Notes: a model not told the origin generated them from the letters alone. A DNA stretch of 64,000 nucleotides from Blastomonas aquatica (GCF_014639875.1 NZ_BMGD01000002.1:496001-560000), one strand, 5' to 3'; positions 40,976 through 49,833 are shown, counted from the stretch's first letter. Program-made: numbers and translations.

Positions 40976-41610
40976 TGATGCTTTTTGTCTCGACCGATGG
41001 TGCGGTTCGCACGCCTTCTGCTGCATCAGCCAGTGAGGCTGCGGCTATCCATCCCACCCGGCTGCGGCTGTTGCAGGTCGCCACACGGCTGTTTCAGCAG
41101 CGGGGGTATCATGCGGTCGGTCTTGCCGAAATTTTGGCGCTTTCCGAGACGCCCAAAGGCTCACTGTATCACCACTTTCCCGGCGGGAAGCAGGAACTGG
41201 CCGAAGCCTGCATCACCCGTATTTCCGCCAGCACCATGGCCGCACTGGACGATGCATCGGCCTCAGGCGCTGATATCATTGCATTTTTGCAGAAGCTCGG
41301 GGCTGAATCGGCTGCCTGGCTTGAGCGCACCGACTGGCGCGACGGGTCACTGCTCGCGGTCGTCGGACAGGAACATGGCGGTGGCGACGGGCCGCTCGCC
41401 GACGCGGTGCGAATCGCCTATCAGCGGATCGAGATGCGTCTGGCGAAATGGTTGATGCTAGAGGGCGTAGCCGTCGCGCGGGCGCGCGATATCGCGGCAA
41501 CCATCATCGCTGCGCATGAAGGCGCGATGCTGCTGGCGCGCTGCCGCCGCGACAACACTCCAGTGTCGCTGACCACGGCTATGCTTTGCGCCATGGTCGA
41601 ACGAGGCTAG
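40975..41610 (+). CDS. TetR family repressor, probable LmrA/YxaF or NemR type
   Basis: The 211-residue product has an N-terminal HTH with LLQVATRLFQQRGYHAVGLAEILALSETPKGSLYHHFPGGKQELAEA. The TPKGSLYHHFPGGK wording is typical of the LmrA/YxaF branch. Ligand-binding helices follow, ending in LARCRRDN and AMLCAMVERG. Three cysteines (EACITR, ARCRR, MLCAM) are candidate sensor residues. No ribosome site precedes the start, suggesting a leaderless message. Operators of the same form surround it, so it probably represses itself and its neighbours. Confidence 0.88.
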   Translation: MMLFVSTDGAVRTPSAASASEAAAIHPTRLRLLQVATRLFQQRGYHAVGLAEILALSETPKGSLYHHFPGGKQELAEACITRISASTMAALDDASASGADIIAFLQKLGAESAAWLERTDWRDGSLLAVVGQEHGGGDGPLADAVRIAYQRIEMRLAKWLMLEGVAVARARDIAATIIAAHEGAMLLARCRRDNTPVSLTTAMLCAMVERG

Positions 41611-41623
41611 GCGAGTGGAAAAA

Positions 41624-41659
41624 TAGACCGAGTGTTCGAACTCCAGACTGAACGGTCTA
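41624..41659. promoter_or_regulatory. Paired TetR-type operators upstream of the dienelactone hydrolase gene
   Basis: D1 is TAGACC-N4-GTTCGA (41624-41639), with a degraded right half. D2 is CAGACT-N4-GGTCTA (41644-41659), with a degraded left half. Together they form a mirrored pair, AAATAGACCG ... CGGTCTATTT, starting 13 bp after the tetR stop and about 150 bp before the hydrolase start. Confidence 0.65.
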
Positions 41660-41806
41660 TTTGTCGGGCATGAAGCTCCCGGACGGGTATGGGCCTGGGT
41701 TTTTTGGAACCATCTGCACTATTTACGCTTGCAGCTTGGTGCGGGCAGGTCATGATCTGCGCCTGGCGCAACGGCCAGAGGCCATATGACATCCGGGGAT
41801 AGCACG

Positions 41807-42736
41807 ATGACCGAAACTGATGATACTGTCGGCGCAGGCGCACCCCGCCGTCAGATGCGGGCGAGTGATTTTCATCCGCATATCCTCGAGATTTTCGATG
41901 GTTACGTGCATGGTAAGCTGAGCAAGCGTGAGTTCATTCAACAGGCAGGGCAGTTTGCTGCAGCCGGTGTCACGGGCCTGATGATCTATAACCAGTTGCG
42001 CCCGAATTACGCGCTGGCGCAGCAGGTTACGCCCGATGACCCGGGGATCGAGACCATGCGGGTCGAATATCTCAGCCCCGAAGGTCACGGTACCGTGCGC
42101 GGGTTGATGGCAAGGCCCAAGGTTTCAAAAGGCAAATTGCCCGCGGTTCTGGTCGTGCACGAAAACCGCGGCCTCAATCCGTACATCGAGGATGTCGTGC
42201 GACGGCTGGCAAAATCGGGCTATCTGGCACTTGGACCGGACGGTCTAACGTCTTTGGGGGGCTATCCGGGCACCGATGACGAGGGCCGCACGATGCAGGC
42301 ATCGCTCGATCCGGCAAAGCTGATGGAGGATTTCTTCGCCGGGTTCGAATATCTGCGCGACCATGAAGGCTCGACTGGCAAGGTAGGGGTCACCGGCTTC
42401 TGCTATGGCGGCGGTGTGTGTCATGCGATTGCAATCGCTTATCCCGATCTGGCGGCGGCAGCGCCGTTTTACGGGCGGCAGGCGCGACCCGAGGATGTTC
42501 CGGCAATCAAGGCACCGCTACTGATTCATTTTGCCGAGAACGACGAGCGGGTCAATGCGACGTGGCCTGCATACGAGGCGGCACTCAAGGCGAACGCCAA
42601 GAGCTATGAGGCGTATTTTTATCCTGGCACGAGCCATGGTTTCCACAATGACACCACGCCCCGCTATGATGAGGCAGCGGCAAAGCTCGCCTGGGAAAGG
42701 ACTTTGGCATTGTTCGAGAAGGCTTTACGCGCCTAG
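41807..42736 (+). CDS. Dienelactone hydrolase family protein (YghX-like)
   Basis: The 309-residue product starts at ATG 41807, about 7 nt after GGGGAT. An N-terminal helix pair precedes a segment LSKREFIQQAGQFAAAGVTGLM that resembles a Tat-type or tail-in segment but lacks RR. The alpha/beta hydrolase domain has the Cys nucleophile in GFCYGGGVCH, the Asp in FAENDERVNAT and the His in GTSHGFHND, the DLH triad. The substrate is unknown; such enzymes open lactones or esters, often of reactive compounds. It lies between tetR and cydAB with operators on both sides. Confidence 0.87.
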   Translation: MTETDDTVGAGAPRRQMRASDFHPHILEIFDGYVHGKLSKREFIQQAGQFAAAGVTGLMIYNQLRPNYALAQQVTPDDPGIETMRVEYLSPEGHGTVRGLMARPKVSKGKLPAVLVVHENRGLNPYIEDVVRRLAKSGYLALGPDGLTSLGGYPGTDDEGRTMQASLDPAKLMEDFFAGFEYLRDHEGSTGKVGVTGFCYGGGVCHAIAIAYPDLAAAAPFYGRQARPEDVPAIKAPLLIHFAENDERVNATWPAYEAALKANAKSYEAYFYPGTSHGFHNDTTPRYDEAAAKLAWERTLALFEKALRA

Positions 42737-42749
42737 ACCATTTGGTCTG
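42734..42749. promoter_or_regulatory. TetR-type operator upstream of cydAB
   Basis: Site E reads TAGACC-ATTT-GGTCTG, eleven of twelve half-site bases matching the TAGACC-N4-GGTCTA form. It overlaps the hydrolase stop codon and lies 178 bp before cydA. A possible promoter TTGGTC-N17-CATTTT starts inside it. A separate stem (CCGACCGATAA ... TTATCGTCGG, about 42773-42802) follows. Confidence 0.7.
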
Positions 42750-42927
42750 ATCTGGCTGCGCTGGCATTTTCGCCGACCGATAACTTGGATTATCGTCGGT
42801 CTCCGGGACAATATGTCACATTGCCGCCACGGGTTTGCGGTTTAATACCGCCTGACAGTTGGTGGCGCGGACTTCTAGGCAGAAGTCACGTTGTTCCACT
42901 GGCAGATCGAAATAGGAGGTCGCGCCG

Positions 42928-44361
42928 ATGTTCGACGGTTTTGATGCCCTTTTGCTGGCGCGGATCCAGTTTGCCTTTACAGTAAGCTTCCACTTCATTT
43001 TTCCCGCCTTTTCGATCGGGCTGGCGAGTTATCTTGCGGTGCTTGAGGGCCTTTGGCTCAAGACCAACAACAACGTTTATCTCGATCTATTCAAATACTG
43101 GCGCAAGATTTTCGCGATCGCCTTTGCGATGGGTGTCGTATCGGGCATCGTGATGTCGTATCAGTTCGGTACCAACTGGTCGGTGTTTTCGGACCGGACT
43201 GGCCCGATCCTGGGTCCGCCGATGGCGTATGAGGTGCTGACCGCGTTTTTCCTCGAGGCCGGATTTCTGGGCGTCATGCTGTTTGGCATGGACAAGGTGG
43301 GGCGCAAGCTACACTTCACCGCGACCTTGATGGTCGCAATCGGCACGTTCATCTCGGCGTTCTGGATCCTCAGCGTCAACAGCTGGATGCAGACCCCGAC
43401 CGGATACGAAATCGCTGCCAACGGCCAGTTCGTGCCCGCCGGCAGCTGGCTGACGATAATCTTCAACCCCAGCTTTCCCTATCGTCTCGTCCACACCGTG
43501 ATGGCCGCCTATCTGACCACGGCGTTCGTGGTCGGTGCGGTGGGCGCATGGCATCTGCTCAAGGACAAGGCCGATCTTCGCGCGCGGCGGATGTTTTCGA
43601 TGGCGATGTGGATGGCGGCCTTGGTCGCCCCGCTGCAGATTTTCGCAGGTGACATGCACGGGCTCAACACGCTGGAGTACCAGCCCGCCAAGGTGATGGC
43701 GATGGAAGGGCATTACGACAGCCACCCCAATGGTGCGCCGCTGATCCTGTTCGGCATTCCCAACAGCGCCGAAAAGCGCGTCGATTATGCCATCGAAATT
43801 CCCAAGGCGTCCTCGCTGATCCTCAAGCATGACCTCAACGCACCGCTCGCCGGGCTGGATACCATTCCAGAGGACGAGCAGCCGCCGGTTGGGATCGTGT
43901 TCTGGTCGTTCCGGATCATGGTCAGCATTGGCTTTGCGATGCTGGGGATCGGCGTGTTCAGCCTGATCGCGCGGGCACGCGGAAAGCTGTTCGACTCGAC
44001 GTGGCTCCACCGCGCCGCGATCGTGATGGGACCGTCGGGGTTTATCGCGGTGATCGCCGGCTGGGTGACCACCGAGGTCGGCCGCCAGCCCTACACAGTC
44101 TATGGCCTGCTGACGACCGCCGACAGCGTTTCGCCGCTCGCCGCGCCCGCCGTTGGCGCGTCGCTGCTGGCGTTCGTGATCACTTATTTCATCATGTTCG
44201 GCGCGGGCACGGCGTACATCCTCAAGCTGATGAACAAGCCTGCCACCGGGCATGAAGAGGCGGCTGCTTCGGGACCGCTTCGGACCGCAGGGATTACCCC
44301 TGCGTCCGCCGACAGCACGCGGCGCGGACAAAGCGGCACGATGGCGGAGGAAGGCGCATGA
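42928..44361 (+). CDS. cydA: Cytochrome bd-type quinol oxidase subunit I (CIO type)
   Basis: The 477-residue membrane protein has the heme ligands His22 (TVSFHFIFPAF) and His189 (YRLVHTVMAA) and the conserved FFLEAGFLGVMLFG with Glu110. GRQPY replaces the GRQPW of E. coli CydA, and the Q-loop is short, both as in cyanide-insensitive CIO/CioA oxidases. It reduces O2 to water with ubiquinol and does not pump protons. A 40-residue Ala/Ser/Thr-rich tail follows the last helix. It overlaps cydB by 4 bp and is preceded by a TetR-type operator. Confidence 0.95.
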   Translation: MFDGFDALLLARIQFAFTVSFHFIFPAFSIGLASYLAVLEGLWLKTNNNVYLDLFKYWRKIFAIAFAMGVVSGIVMSYQFGTNWSVFSDRTGPILGPPMAYEVLTAFFLEAGFLGVMLFGMDKVGRKLHFTATLMVAIGTFISAFWILSVNSWMQTPTGYEIAANGQFVPAGSWLTIIFNPSFPYRLVHTVMAAYLTTAFVVGAVGAWHLLKDKADLRARRMFSMAMWMAALVAPLQIFAGDMHGLNTLEYQPAKVMAMEGHYDSHPNGAPLILFGIPNSAEKRVDYAIEIPKASSLILKHDLNAPLAGLDTIPEDEQPPVGIVFWSFRIMVSIGFAMLGIGVFSLIARARGKLFDSTWLHRAAIVMGPSGFIAVIAGWVTTEVGRQPYTVYGLLTTADSVSPLAAPAVGASLLAFVITYFIMFGAGTAYILKLMNKPATGHEEAAASGPLRTAGITPASADSTRRGQSGTMAEEGA

Positions 44362-45359
44362 ACATCGACCTGACGATCGTCTGGGCGTTCATCATCGCCT
44401 TTGCCGTCTTCGCTTATGTGGTGATGGATGGCTTTGATCTGGGCATCGGGATCATCTTCCCGGCGCTGGGGCGGGGAGCAGAGCGCGACAAGGCGATGAA
44501 CTCGGTTGCACCTGTCTGGGATGGCAACGAGACCTGGCTGGTGCTGGGAGGCGGTGGGTTGTTTGCGGCGTTTCCGCTTGCTTATGCAATCATCCTGCCA
44601 GCGATCTATCCGCCGATTATCGCAATGCTGTTGGGGTTGGTGCTGCGCGGGGTGGCGTTCGAGGGGCGCTGGCGTGATCCCAGCCATCAGCCGTTCTGGG
44701 ACTTTGCGTTCACTGCGGGCTCGTTCGTCGCCGCTTTTGCGCAAGGCGTGACCCTGGGTGCGCTGCTGCAGGGCGTCGAGGTCGACGGCCGTGCTTATGC
44801 CGGCGGCTGGCTCGACTGGCTCAGCGCCTATTCGGTGCTCACCGGCATCGGCACGGTGATCGGCTATGGCCTGCTCGGATCGACCTGGCTGGTCATGAAA
44901 ACCGAAGGAGTGGTGCAGGACCACGCCTTCCGGATGAGCTGGAAGCTGTTTCCAGCGACGCTGATAGCGCTGGGTGCGGTCAGCCTGTACACGCCGTTCC
45001 TCGAGGGAGAATACTGGAACCGCTGGTTCACCTTCCCCAATGTGCTGTTCTCAGCGCAGGTTCCGGTGCTTGTCGCCTTGATCACCTTCCTGCTCTATCG
45101 CGCGCTCAAAAAGCGCCGCGACTACGCGCCGTTCCTGCTGACGCTTGCGCTGTTCCTGCTGGGCATGATCGGCCTCGGCATCAGCATGTTCCCCTATGTC
45201 GTTCCCGATGAGGTGACGATCTGGGATGCGGCGACGCATCCCAGCAGCCAGATGTTCATGCTGGTCGGCACCTTGTTCATCGTGCCCTTGATCATCGGCT
45301 ATACCGGTTGGGCCTACTGGGTGTTCCGCGGCAAGGTCGGCGACGAGGGGTATCATTGA
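44358..45359 (+). CDS. cydB: Cytochrome bd-type quinol oxidase subunit II
   Basis: The 333-residue membrane protein opens IDLTIVWAFIIAFAVFAYVVMDGFDLGIG, the typical CydB start with the D-G-F-D-L-G-I-G motif. It then has VWDGNETWLVLGGGGLFAAFPLAYA and about eight helices. CydB stabilises the heme-bearing subunit I. It overlaps cydA (ATGA) and the next small gene (TGATG). Confidence 0.95.
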   Translation: MNIDLTIVWAFIIAFAVFAYVVMDGFDLGIGIIFPALGRGAERDKAMNSVAPVWDGNETWLVLGGGGLFAAFPLAYAIILPAIYPPIIAMLLGLVLRGVAFEGRWRDPSHQPFWDFAFTAGSFVAAFAQGVTLGALLQGVEVDGRAYAGGWLDWLSAYSVLTGIGTVIGYGLLGSTWLVMKTEGVVQDHAFRMSWKLFPATLIALGAVSLYTPFLEGEYWNRWFTFPNVLFSAQVPVLVALITFLLYRALKKRRDYAPFLLTLALFLLGMIGLGISMFPYVVPDEVTIWDAATHPSSQMFMLVGTLFIVPLIIGYTGWAYWVFRGKVGDEGYH

Positions 45360-45502
45360 TGGCGCAGGGCCATGACGACCCCAATCGCGGCGATGCGCGG
45401 CCCTTGGCGCACAAGCTCGGCTGGATGGCCGCCATCTGGCTGATGTCAGTCGGTGTCATCGGCGTTGTCGCTTATGTGATCCGCTGGTGGATCAACGCCT
45501 GA
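45359..45502 (+). CDS. DUF2474 small membrane subunit of cytochrome bd
   Basis: The 47-residue protein starts in the cydB stop codon (TGATG). It has one membrane helix in KLGWMAAIWLMSVGVIGVVAYVIRWW, the DUF2474 pattern (R/K-LGW at the start, Arg-x-x after the helix). DUF2474 peptides lie after cydAB/cioAB in many proteobacteria and are viewed as a CydX-like third subunit. This one is short and easily missed. Confidence 0.9.
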   Translation: MAQGHDDPNRGDARPLAHKLGWMAAIWLMSVGVIGVVAYVIRWWINA

Positions 45503-45508
45503 GGCGGT

Positions 45509-46798
45509 TCAGGCTTTGGCCATGGCTGGCGCAAGCTCGAGCAACGCCTTCGCCAATGCGTCGACATCGGCCATAGTGTTGCACAAGGCAGGCGTGACCC
45601 GCACGCAGCTTCCCCTGGCGACGCCGCCGCGCTGGACAGTGAAGATGCCATGCTGGTCGAGCAGGGCCTGGGCGACCCCCCGATTGTCTGCATCGGAGAG
45701 GCAACCGCGCACCCGGAATGACGTAATCGCGCCATGCATTCGTGGGTCGTCCGGGGTGAGCACGGCGATATCGGGGTGACCGCGCACCTGACTGACCCAG
45801 CGATTGCGCAAGGCGCGCAGCCGGCCCTCACGCGCTCCGCCACCGATCGCCGCCTGAAAATCCAGCGCGGCGGGCAGGGACAACAGCGCGGCCATATCGA
45901 CAGTTCCGGTGTGCACCCGCGACCGGATGCCGCCGTTGCCGGAGACATCTTCGGCAATGTCAGTGTCGATGGCGCCCAGCCGCCCGTTGCGGATGTACAT
46001 CGCGCCCACGCCCAGCGGCGCGCCGATCCATTTGTGCAGGTTGAAGCCGACAAAATCTGCGCCCAGATCTTGCAGCCGGTAATCGACCTGGCCCAGGCTG
46101 TGCGCAGCGTCCAGGATCGTATCGATCCCCCGCGCTCGCGCCATGTCGGCGATGGCGCGAACCGGCAGCATCAGCCCTGTCCGGTGGCTGATATGCGTCA
46201 GCAGCACCAGTTTCAGATCGGGATGGGCGCTAAACGCTGCTTCATAGGCCGCCAGCACCGCGTCATGCGTTGCAGGCTCGGGCAGGTCGATCTTGACCGC
46301 GCGTGCACCGCGCAATCGCGCCGCATTGACCAGGCTGACCTGCATGCTGTCATAGTCGAGATCGGCATACAGCACCGCGCTACCCGGACCAATGTGGTTA
46401 TAGCTGCCGATCAGCGCCTTGAGCGCTTCGGTCGCGTTGCGGGTAAACACGATTTCGGTCGTATCCACGCCCAATTCAGCCGCGAGGCTGTGCTGCGCGG
46501 CCATCAGGTCGCGGCCCATGCCGCGCCTGGCGTAAAAGCTGGTGTCGCGGTTCACCCGGGCCACCAGTTGCTGATAATGTTCGAGCACCGGGCGCGCCAT
46601 CATCCCCCAATTGCCGTTTTCCAGCTGGATGACCGCGTCGGTGACATCATATTGCGCGGCGACCTGCGCCCAATACGCCTCGTTATCGGCGGCAGCGGCG
46701 GGATCGAAGCCGTCCGCTGCTTCCGCAATATTTGAGGCGAGGGGCGCAGCAGCGATGGCCACTGCGCCCGTCATCAAGGTTCTGCGATTGATGGTCAT
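45509..46798 (-). CDS. Tat-exported PLP-dependent class V aminotransferase-fold enzyme
   Basis: The 429-residue product starts at the Met giving MTINRRTLMTGAVAIAAAPLA, a twin-arginine signal, so it should be exported folded. The fold is class V (NifS/isopenicillin epimerase-like): TRNATEALKALIGSY, DAAHSLGQVDYRLQDLGADF, and the PLP lysine in NLHKWIGAPLG. Periplasmic PLP enzymes are rare; PvdN in pyoverdine maturation is one known case. It directly follows a TonB-dependent receptor gene (13 bp gap), hinting that it modifies the imported compound. Confidence 0.87.
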   Translation of the reverse strand: MTINRRTLMTGAVAIAAAPLASNIAEAADGFDPAAAADNEAYWAQVAAQYDVTDAVIQLENGNWGMMARPVLEHYQQLVARVNRDTSFYARRGMGRDLMAAQHSLAAELGVDTTEIVFTRNATEALKALIGSYNHIGPGSAVLYADLDYDSMQVSLVNAARLRGARAVKIDLPEPATHDAVLAAYEAAFSAHPDLKLVLLTHISHRTGLMLPVRAIADMARARGIDTILDAAHSLGQVDYRLQDLGADFVGFNLHKWIGAPLGVGAMYIRNGRLGAIDTDIAEDVSGNGGIRSRVHTGTVDMAALLSLPAALDFQAAIGGGAREGRLRALRNRWVSQVRGHPDIAVLTPDDPRMHGAITSFRVRGCLSDADNRGVAQALLDQHGIFTVQRGGVARGSCVRVTPALCNTMADVDALAKALLELAPAMAKA

Positions 46799-46811
46799 GC
46801 CGCTGTATGCG

Positions 46812-49211
46812 TCAGAACTGCACGCCCAGGCGAACATAATATTGGCCGCCATCGGTATCGTAGGGCGCGTTGCGCGAATAGATCAGCCCGCGCACCGCCT
46901 GGTTGGTGGCTTCGTCGGGATAGGTGTTGAAGACGTTCTCCGCGCCGACCCTGACCGAAAGGTTCTCGCTGAACTGATAGCCTGCAGAGACGTCAAACAG
47001 CACGATCGAACCGAAGCGCTGGAAGATATCTCCGGTGGCATTGCCGCTCGAGTCGGTCCACGCCCCGTAATAGCGGCCATTGGCGGTGACGTTGAAGCCG
47101 CTGATCGAATAGCCGATCGAACCGGTGGCATTATGCTGCGGCAGGCGTTCCTCGAACAGGCGGCGCTGGGTATCGTTGCCGATCGTCACGCTGGTGCCGT
47201 TGGTGACCCTGGTCTGGTTGTAGTTATAGGCCAGCCGCGCATTGAGTGTGCCTTCGCCCAAAGCGGAAGAATACGCGATCACCACATCGACACCGCGCGT
47301 GCGGGTATCGAAATCGTTGGTGAAATAGCTGATCGAGGTGAACTGCAGCGGGTTGGGAACACCGGCGGGAACTGCGAATGCGTTCGACTGGCCAAACCGG
47401 TCGCGCACATCGATCTGATAGGCATCGATGCTGGCAGACAGGCCGAAGGCCGACTGGAAGGTCAGACCCGCGGTGACGGTTTCGGACTGTTCGGGTTGCA
47501 GCGGCTTAGCGCCCAGAGCGATGGCAACCGGATCGTTGGTCGAAAGCCGCCCGCGGGTAAAGATCTGGCGGGTTGTGGTGTCGAGCCCTTGCGAGGTGTT
47601 CGAGGTGTTCGACTGGCCAGGTGTTGGCGCGCGGAAGCCGGTTGAATAGGCGCCGCGGATCGCAAGTCCCTGTGCCGGTTCGAAGCGCGCCGACAGTTTG
47701 TAGTCGAACGTGTCGCCGAAATTGGAGAAGTCTTCATAGCGGGCCGCGACGCCAAATGTCAGCGGCTCGGCAGGACGCCATTCCAGATCAAGATAGCCGG
47801 CATAGCTTTCCTGGCTGAAGCTTCCTGCCTGGTTGGGGGCAAAGCCCGGGAAGCCGTTGGAGTTGGGCGCGAGCCCCGCTACTGCGCCCGGACCGACCGC
47901 ATAAGAGGCTGAATCGCCTGCCTCTACGGTGTAGGTTTCCTCGCGACGTTCACCGCCAAAGGCAATGTTGATCGGCTCGAACGCGCCGACATCGAGCCGA
48001 TAGACGAAATCGGCATTGAGGTTGAACTCGCGCTGTTCAAGCCGCCCCAAATAGAAGCTGGTCGGGCTGTTGGGGCCGAGCGACGCATTGAGCGATTCGG
48101 ACATCAGATAATCGATCCGGCTGCGGCCAGCAGATGCACTGACATCGAAGGTGAAGTCATCGGCGCGGTCTGCGCTGCGCAGACCGGCGACCGCTTGGAG
48201 GTCTTCGTGCTCGGTACCAAAGCGCGGGGTAAAGCCTGCGGGATAGATGCTGGAGAAGTTGAATCCAGGGAACACTGCGGTATTGGCATAAACGTTTCCG
48301 GTGGCGACCGGGTTGCGCCAATTGAAATCGGTGACTCCGTCGCCGCCCGTCGCGGTGCCGAAGGCATAGATTTCCAGCGCATCGGACAGCGCATAGCGCA
48401 TGTTGAGCGCGCCACGCATGATCCGCGATTCGGGCTGACCCCAACGCTGCACCGGATCGGGGATCGCCAGATCCGGGCGCGCCGCTTGCAGCGCGATGGC
48501 ATCGGGGCGCTGGCGCGTCCGCGATGTCGCTGCGTTCTTGCTGTATTCACCCGAAAATACGATGCTGCCGCGGTCGCCCAACGCCACCCCGCCCTGCAGG
48601 CCAACCTGATAATTGTTGCCATCGCCTTCATAATATTGCGAAAACTGGCCGAATGCTTCCATTCCGGGTTCGTCATCGAGGATGATGTTGATCACGCCTG
48701 CGATCGCGTCCGATCCATATTGGGCCGAGGCGCCATCACGCAGCACCTCGATCCGCTTGATCGCGATCGTCGGAATGGTGTTGAGATCGGGCGCCTGCGC
48801 TCCGCGACCGCCGAGCAGTGCCGAGCGATGATAGCGTTTACCGTTGACCAGCACGAGCGTGTGATCGGGCGACAAGCTGCGCAGGCTGGCTGGGCGAACG
48901 AATGCCTGGCCATCGGCAGCCGGAAGCCGCTGGACGTTGAACGAGGGCAGCAGCCGCGCCAGCGTATCCGACAGGTCTTCGGAGATGACATTGTCGATCC
49001 CTTCTGCCGACAGCACATCGACAGGCGCCATTGTGTCAAACTGGGTCCGGGTCGCGTCCCGGGTGCCGGTGACGATGATCAAGTCTGACGAAGCGCCATC
49101 GGCGGCATCAGCAGCATTTGCCGCATCGTTCATCTGCATGTCCTGCGCCGCGGCGGGAGACAGCATGGCGAATTGCAGCGCAATCAGCGCGCACCCGGTG
49201 AATTTCGACAT
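46812..49211 (-). CDS. TonB-dependent outer-membrane receptor
   Basis: The product has about 799 residues from the Met giving MSKFTGCALIALQFAML; other Mets up to 35 residues upstream are possible. A signal peptide precedes the plug (VTGTRDATRTQFDTMAPVDVLSAEGIDN; DASAQYGSDAIAGVINIILDDEPGMEAF) and a 22-strand barrel ending YYVRLGVQF. The plug motif DGASAQYGSDAIAGVINI is of the sphingomonad TonB-receptor type and does not reveal the ligand. It is followed by a Tat-exported PLP enzyme. Confidence 0.93.
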   Translation of the reverse strand: MSKFTGCALIALQFAMLSPAAAQDMQMNDAANAADAADGASSDLIIVTGTRDATRTQFDTMAPVDVLSAEGIDNVISEDLSDTLARLLPSFNVQRLPAADGQAFVRPASLRSLSPDHTLVLVNGKRYHRSALLGGRGAQAPDLNTIPTIAIKRIEVLRDGASAQYGSDAIAGVINIILDDEPGMEAFGQFSQYYEGDGNNYQVGLQGGVALGDRGSIVFSGEYSKNAATSRTRQRPDAIALQAARPDLAIPDPVQRWGQPESRIMRGALNMRYALSDALEIYAFGTATGGDGVTDFNWRNPVATGNVYANTAVFPGFNFSSIYPAGFTPRFGTEHEDLQAVAGLRSADRADDFTFDVSASAGRSRIDYLMSESLNASLGPNSPTSFYLGRLEQREFNLNADFVYRLDVGAFEPINIAFGGERREETYTVEAGDSASYAVGPGAVAGLAPNSNGFPGFAPNQAGSFSQESYAGYLDLEWRPAEPLTFGVAARYEDFSNFGDTFDYKLSARFEPAQGLAIRGAYSTGFRAPTPGQSNTSNTSQGLDTTTRQIFTRGRLSTNDPVAIALGAKPLQPEQSETVTAGLTFQSAFGLSASIDAYQIDVRDRFGQSNAFAVPAGVPNPLQFTSISYFTNDFDTRTRGVDVVIAYSSALGEGTLNARLAYNYNQTRVTNGTSVTIGNDTQRRLFEERLPQHNATGSIGYSISGFNVTANGRYYGAWTDSSGNATGDIFQRFGSIVLFDVSAGYQFSENLSVRVGAENVFNTYPDEATNQAVRGLIYSRNAPYDTDGGQYYVRLGVQF

Positions 49212-49401
49212 TGTTTGGAACCCCATGAAGACTGCCATTGTTTGGCTGGAGCGGCGGATAGGCCGGGGTCGCGTCTGGCTGATGACGGGATGATGCAGAT
49301 TTTGTTGCATCTGCAAGTATTGGCTGTCACACGTCTGGAAACGGCAACAGTGGCAGTGTCATGTTGGTTATGCCGCTGGCCGGTTTGTGGTACGTTGCCC
49401 C

Positions 49402-49833
49402 ATGGTACAGCCCCCCGATAGCCAATCCGATGCTTCCGCCCCGCCATCGAGCGCAGCGCCGGTGCTTCCAGATGACTCGCTGGCGGTGCGCGGCTTTCAT
49501 CTGATCGAGCATGTGCTGCTGATCCTGGTGGCGCTGATGACGCTGGGCGCGGCAGGTATCGAGATAGCGAACATTGTTGCTACGCGAACCATCTCGCTCG
49601 CCGATATCCTGCTGATGTTTCTCTACACCGAAGTGATTGGCATGATCGCGGTGTTCTACACCGGGCGCGGATCGCCGTTTGTCTACCCGATCTTCATCGC
49701 GATCACCGCGCTGGCGCGGTTGATCGTGCTGCAAGGCAAGGACATGGCCCCCGACAAGATCCTGTTCGAAGCGGGCGCGATTTTGCTGCTGGCGATTGCG
49801 GCTGTGGTGATCACGCGCGCGGGCAGGGGTTGA
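49402..49833 (+). CDS. psiE: PsiE-like phosphate-starvation-inducible membrane protein
   Basis: The product has 143 residues from ATG 49402 (GTG 49387 is an alternative). It has four hydrophobic helices with FHLIEHVLLILVALMTLGAAG, LADILLMFLYTEVIGMIAVFY and PIFIAITALARLIVLQGKDM, the PsiE pattern. Function is unknown. It is 61 bp upstream of a purine phosphoribosyltransferase gene and may be cotranscribed with it. Confidence 0.88.
   Translation: MVQPPDSQSDASAPPSSAAPVLPDDSLAVRGFHLIEHVLLILVALMTLGAAGIEIANIVATRTISLADILLMFLYTEVIGMIAVFYTGRGSPFVYPIFIAITALARLIVLQGKDMAPDKILFEAGAILLLAIAAVVITRAGRG

Noticed and set aside
41630-41645. GTTCGAACTCC resembling a tRNA T-loop
   Set aside because: No acceptor or anticodon stem can be drawn around it, and it is part of the TAGACC operator pair.
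42773-42802. Stem near cydA as a riboswitch or Fnr site
   Set aside because: It is a simple imperfect hairpin and does not show TTGAT-N4-ATCAA or a known riboswitch core. Kept only as a note in the operator entry.
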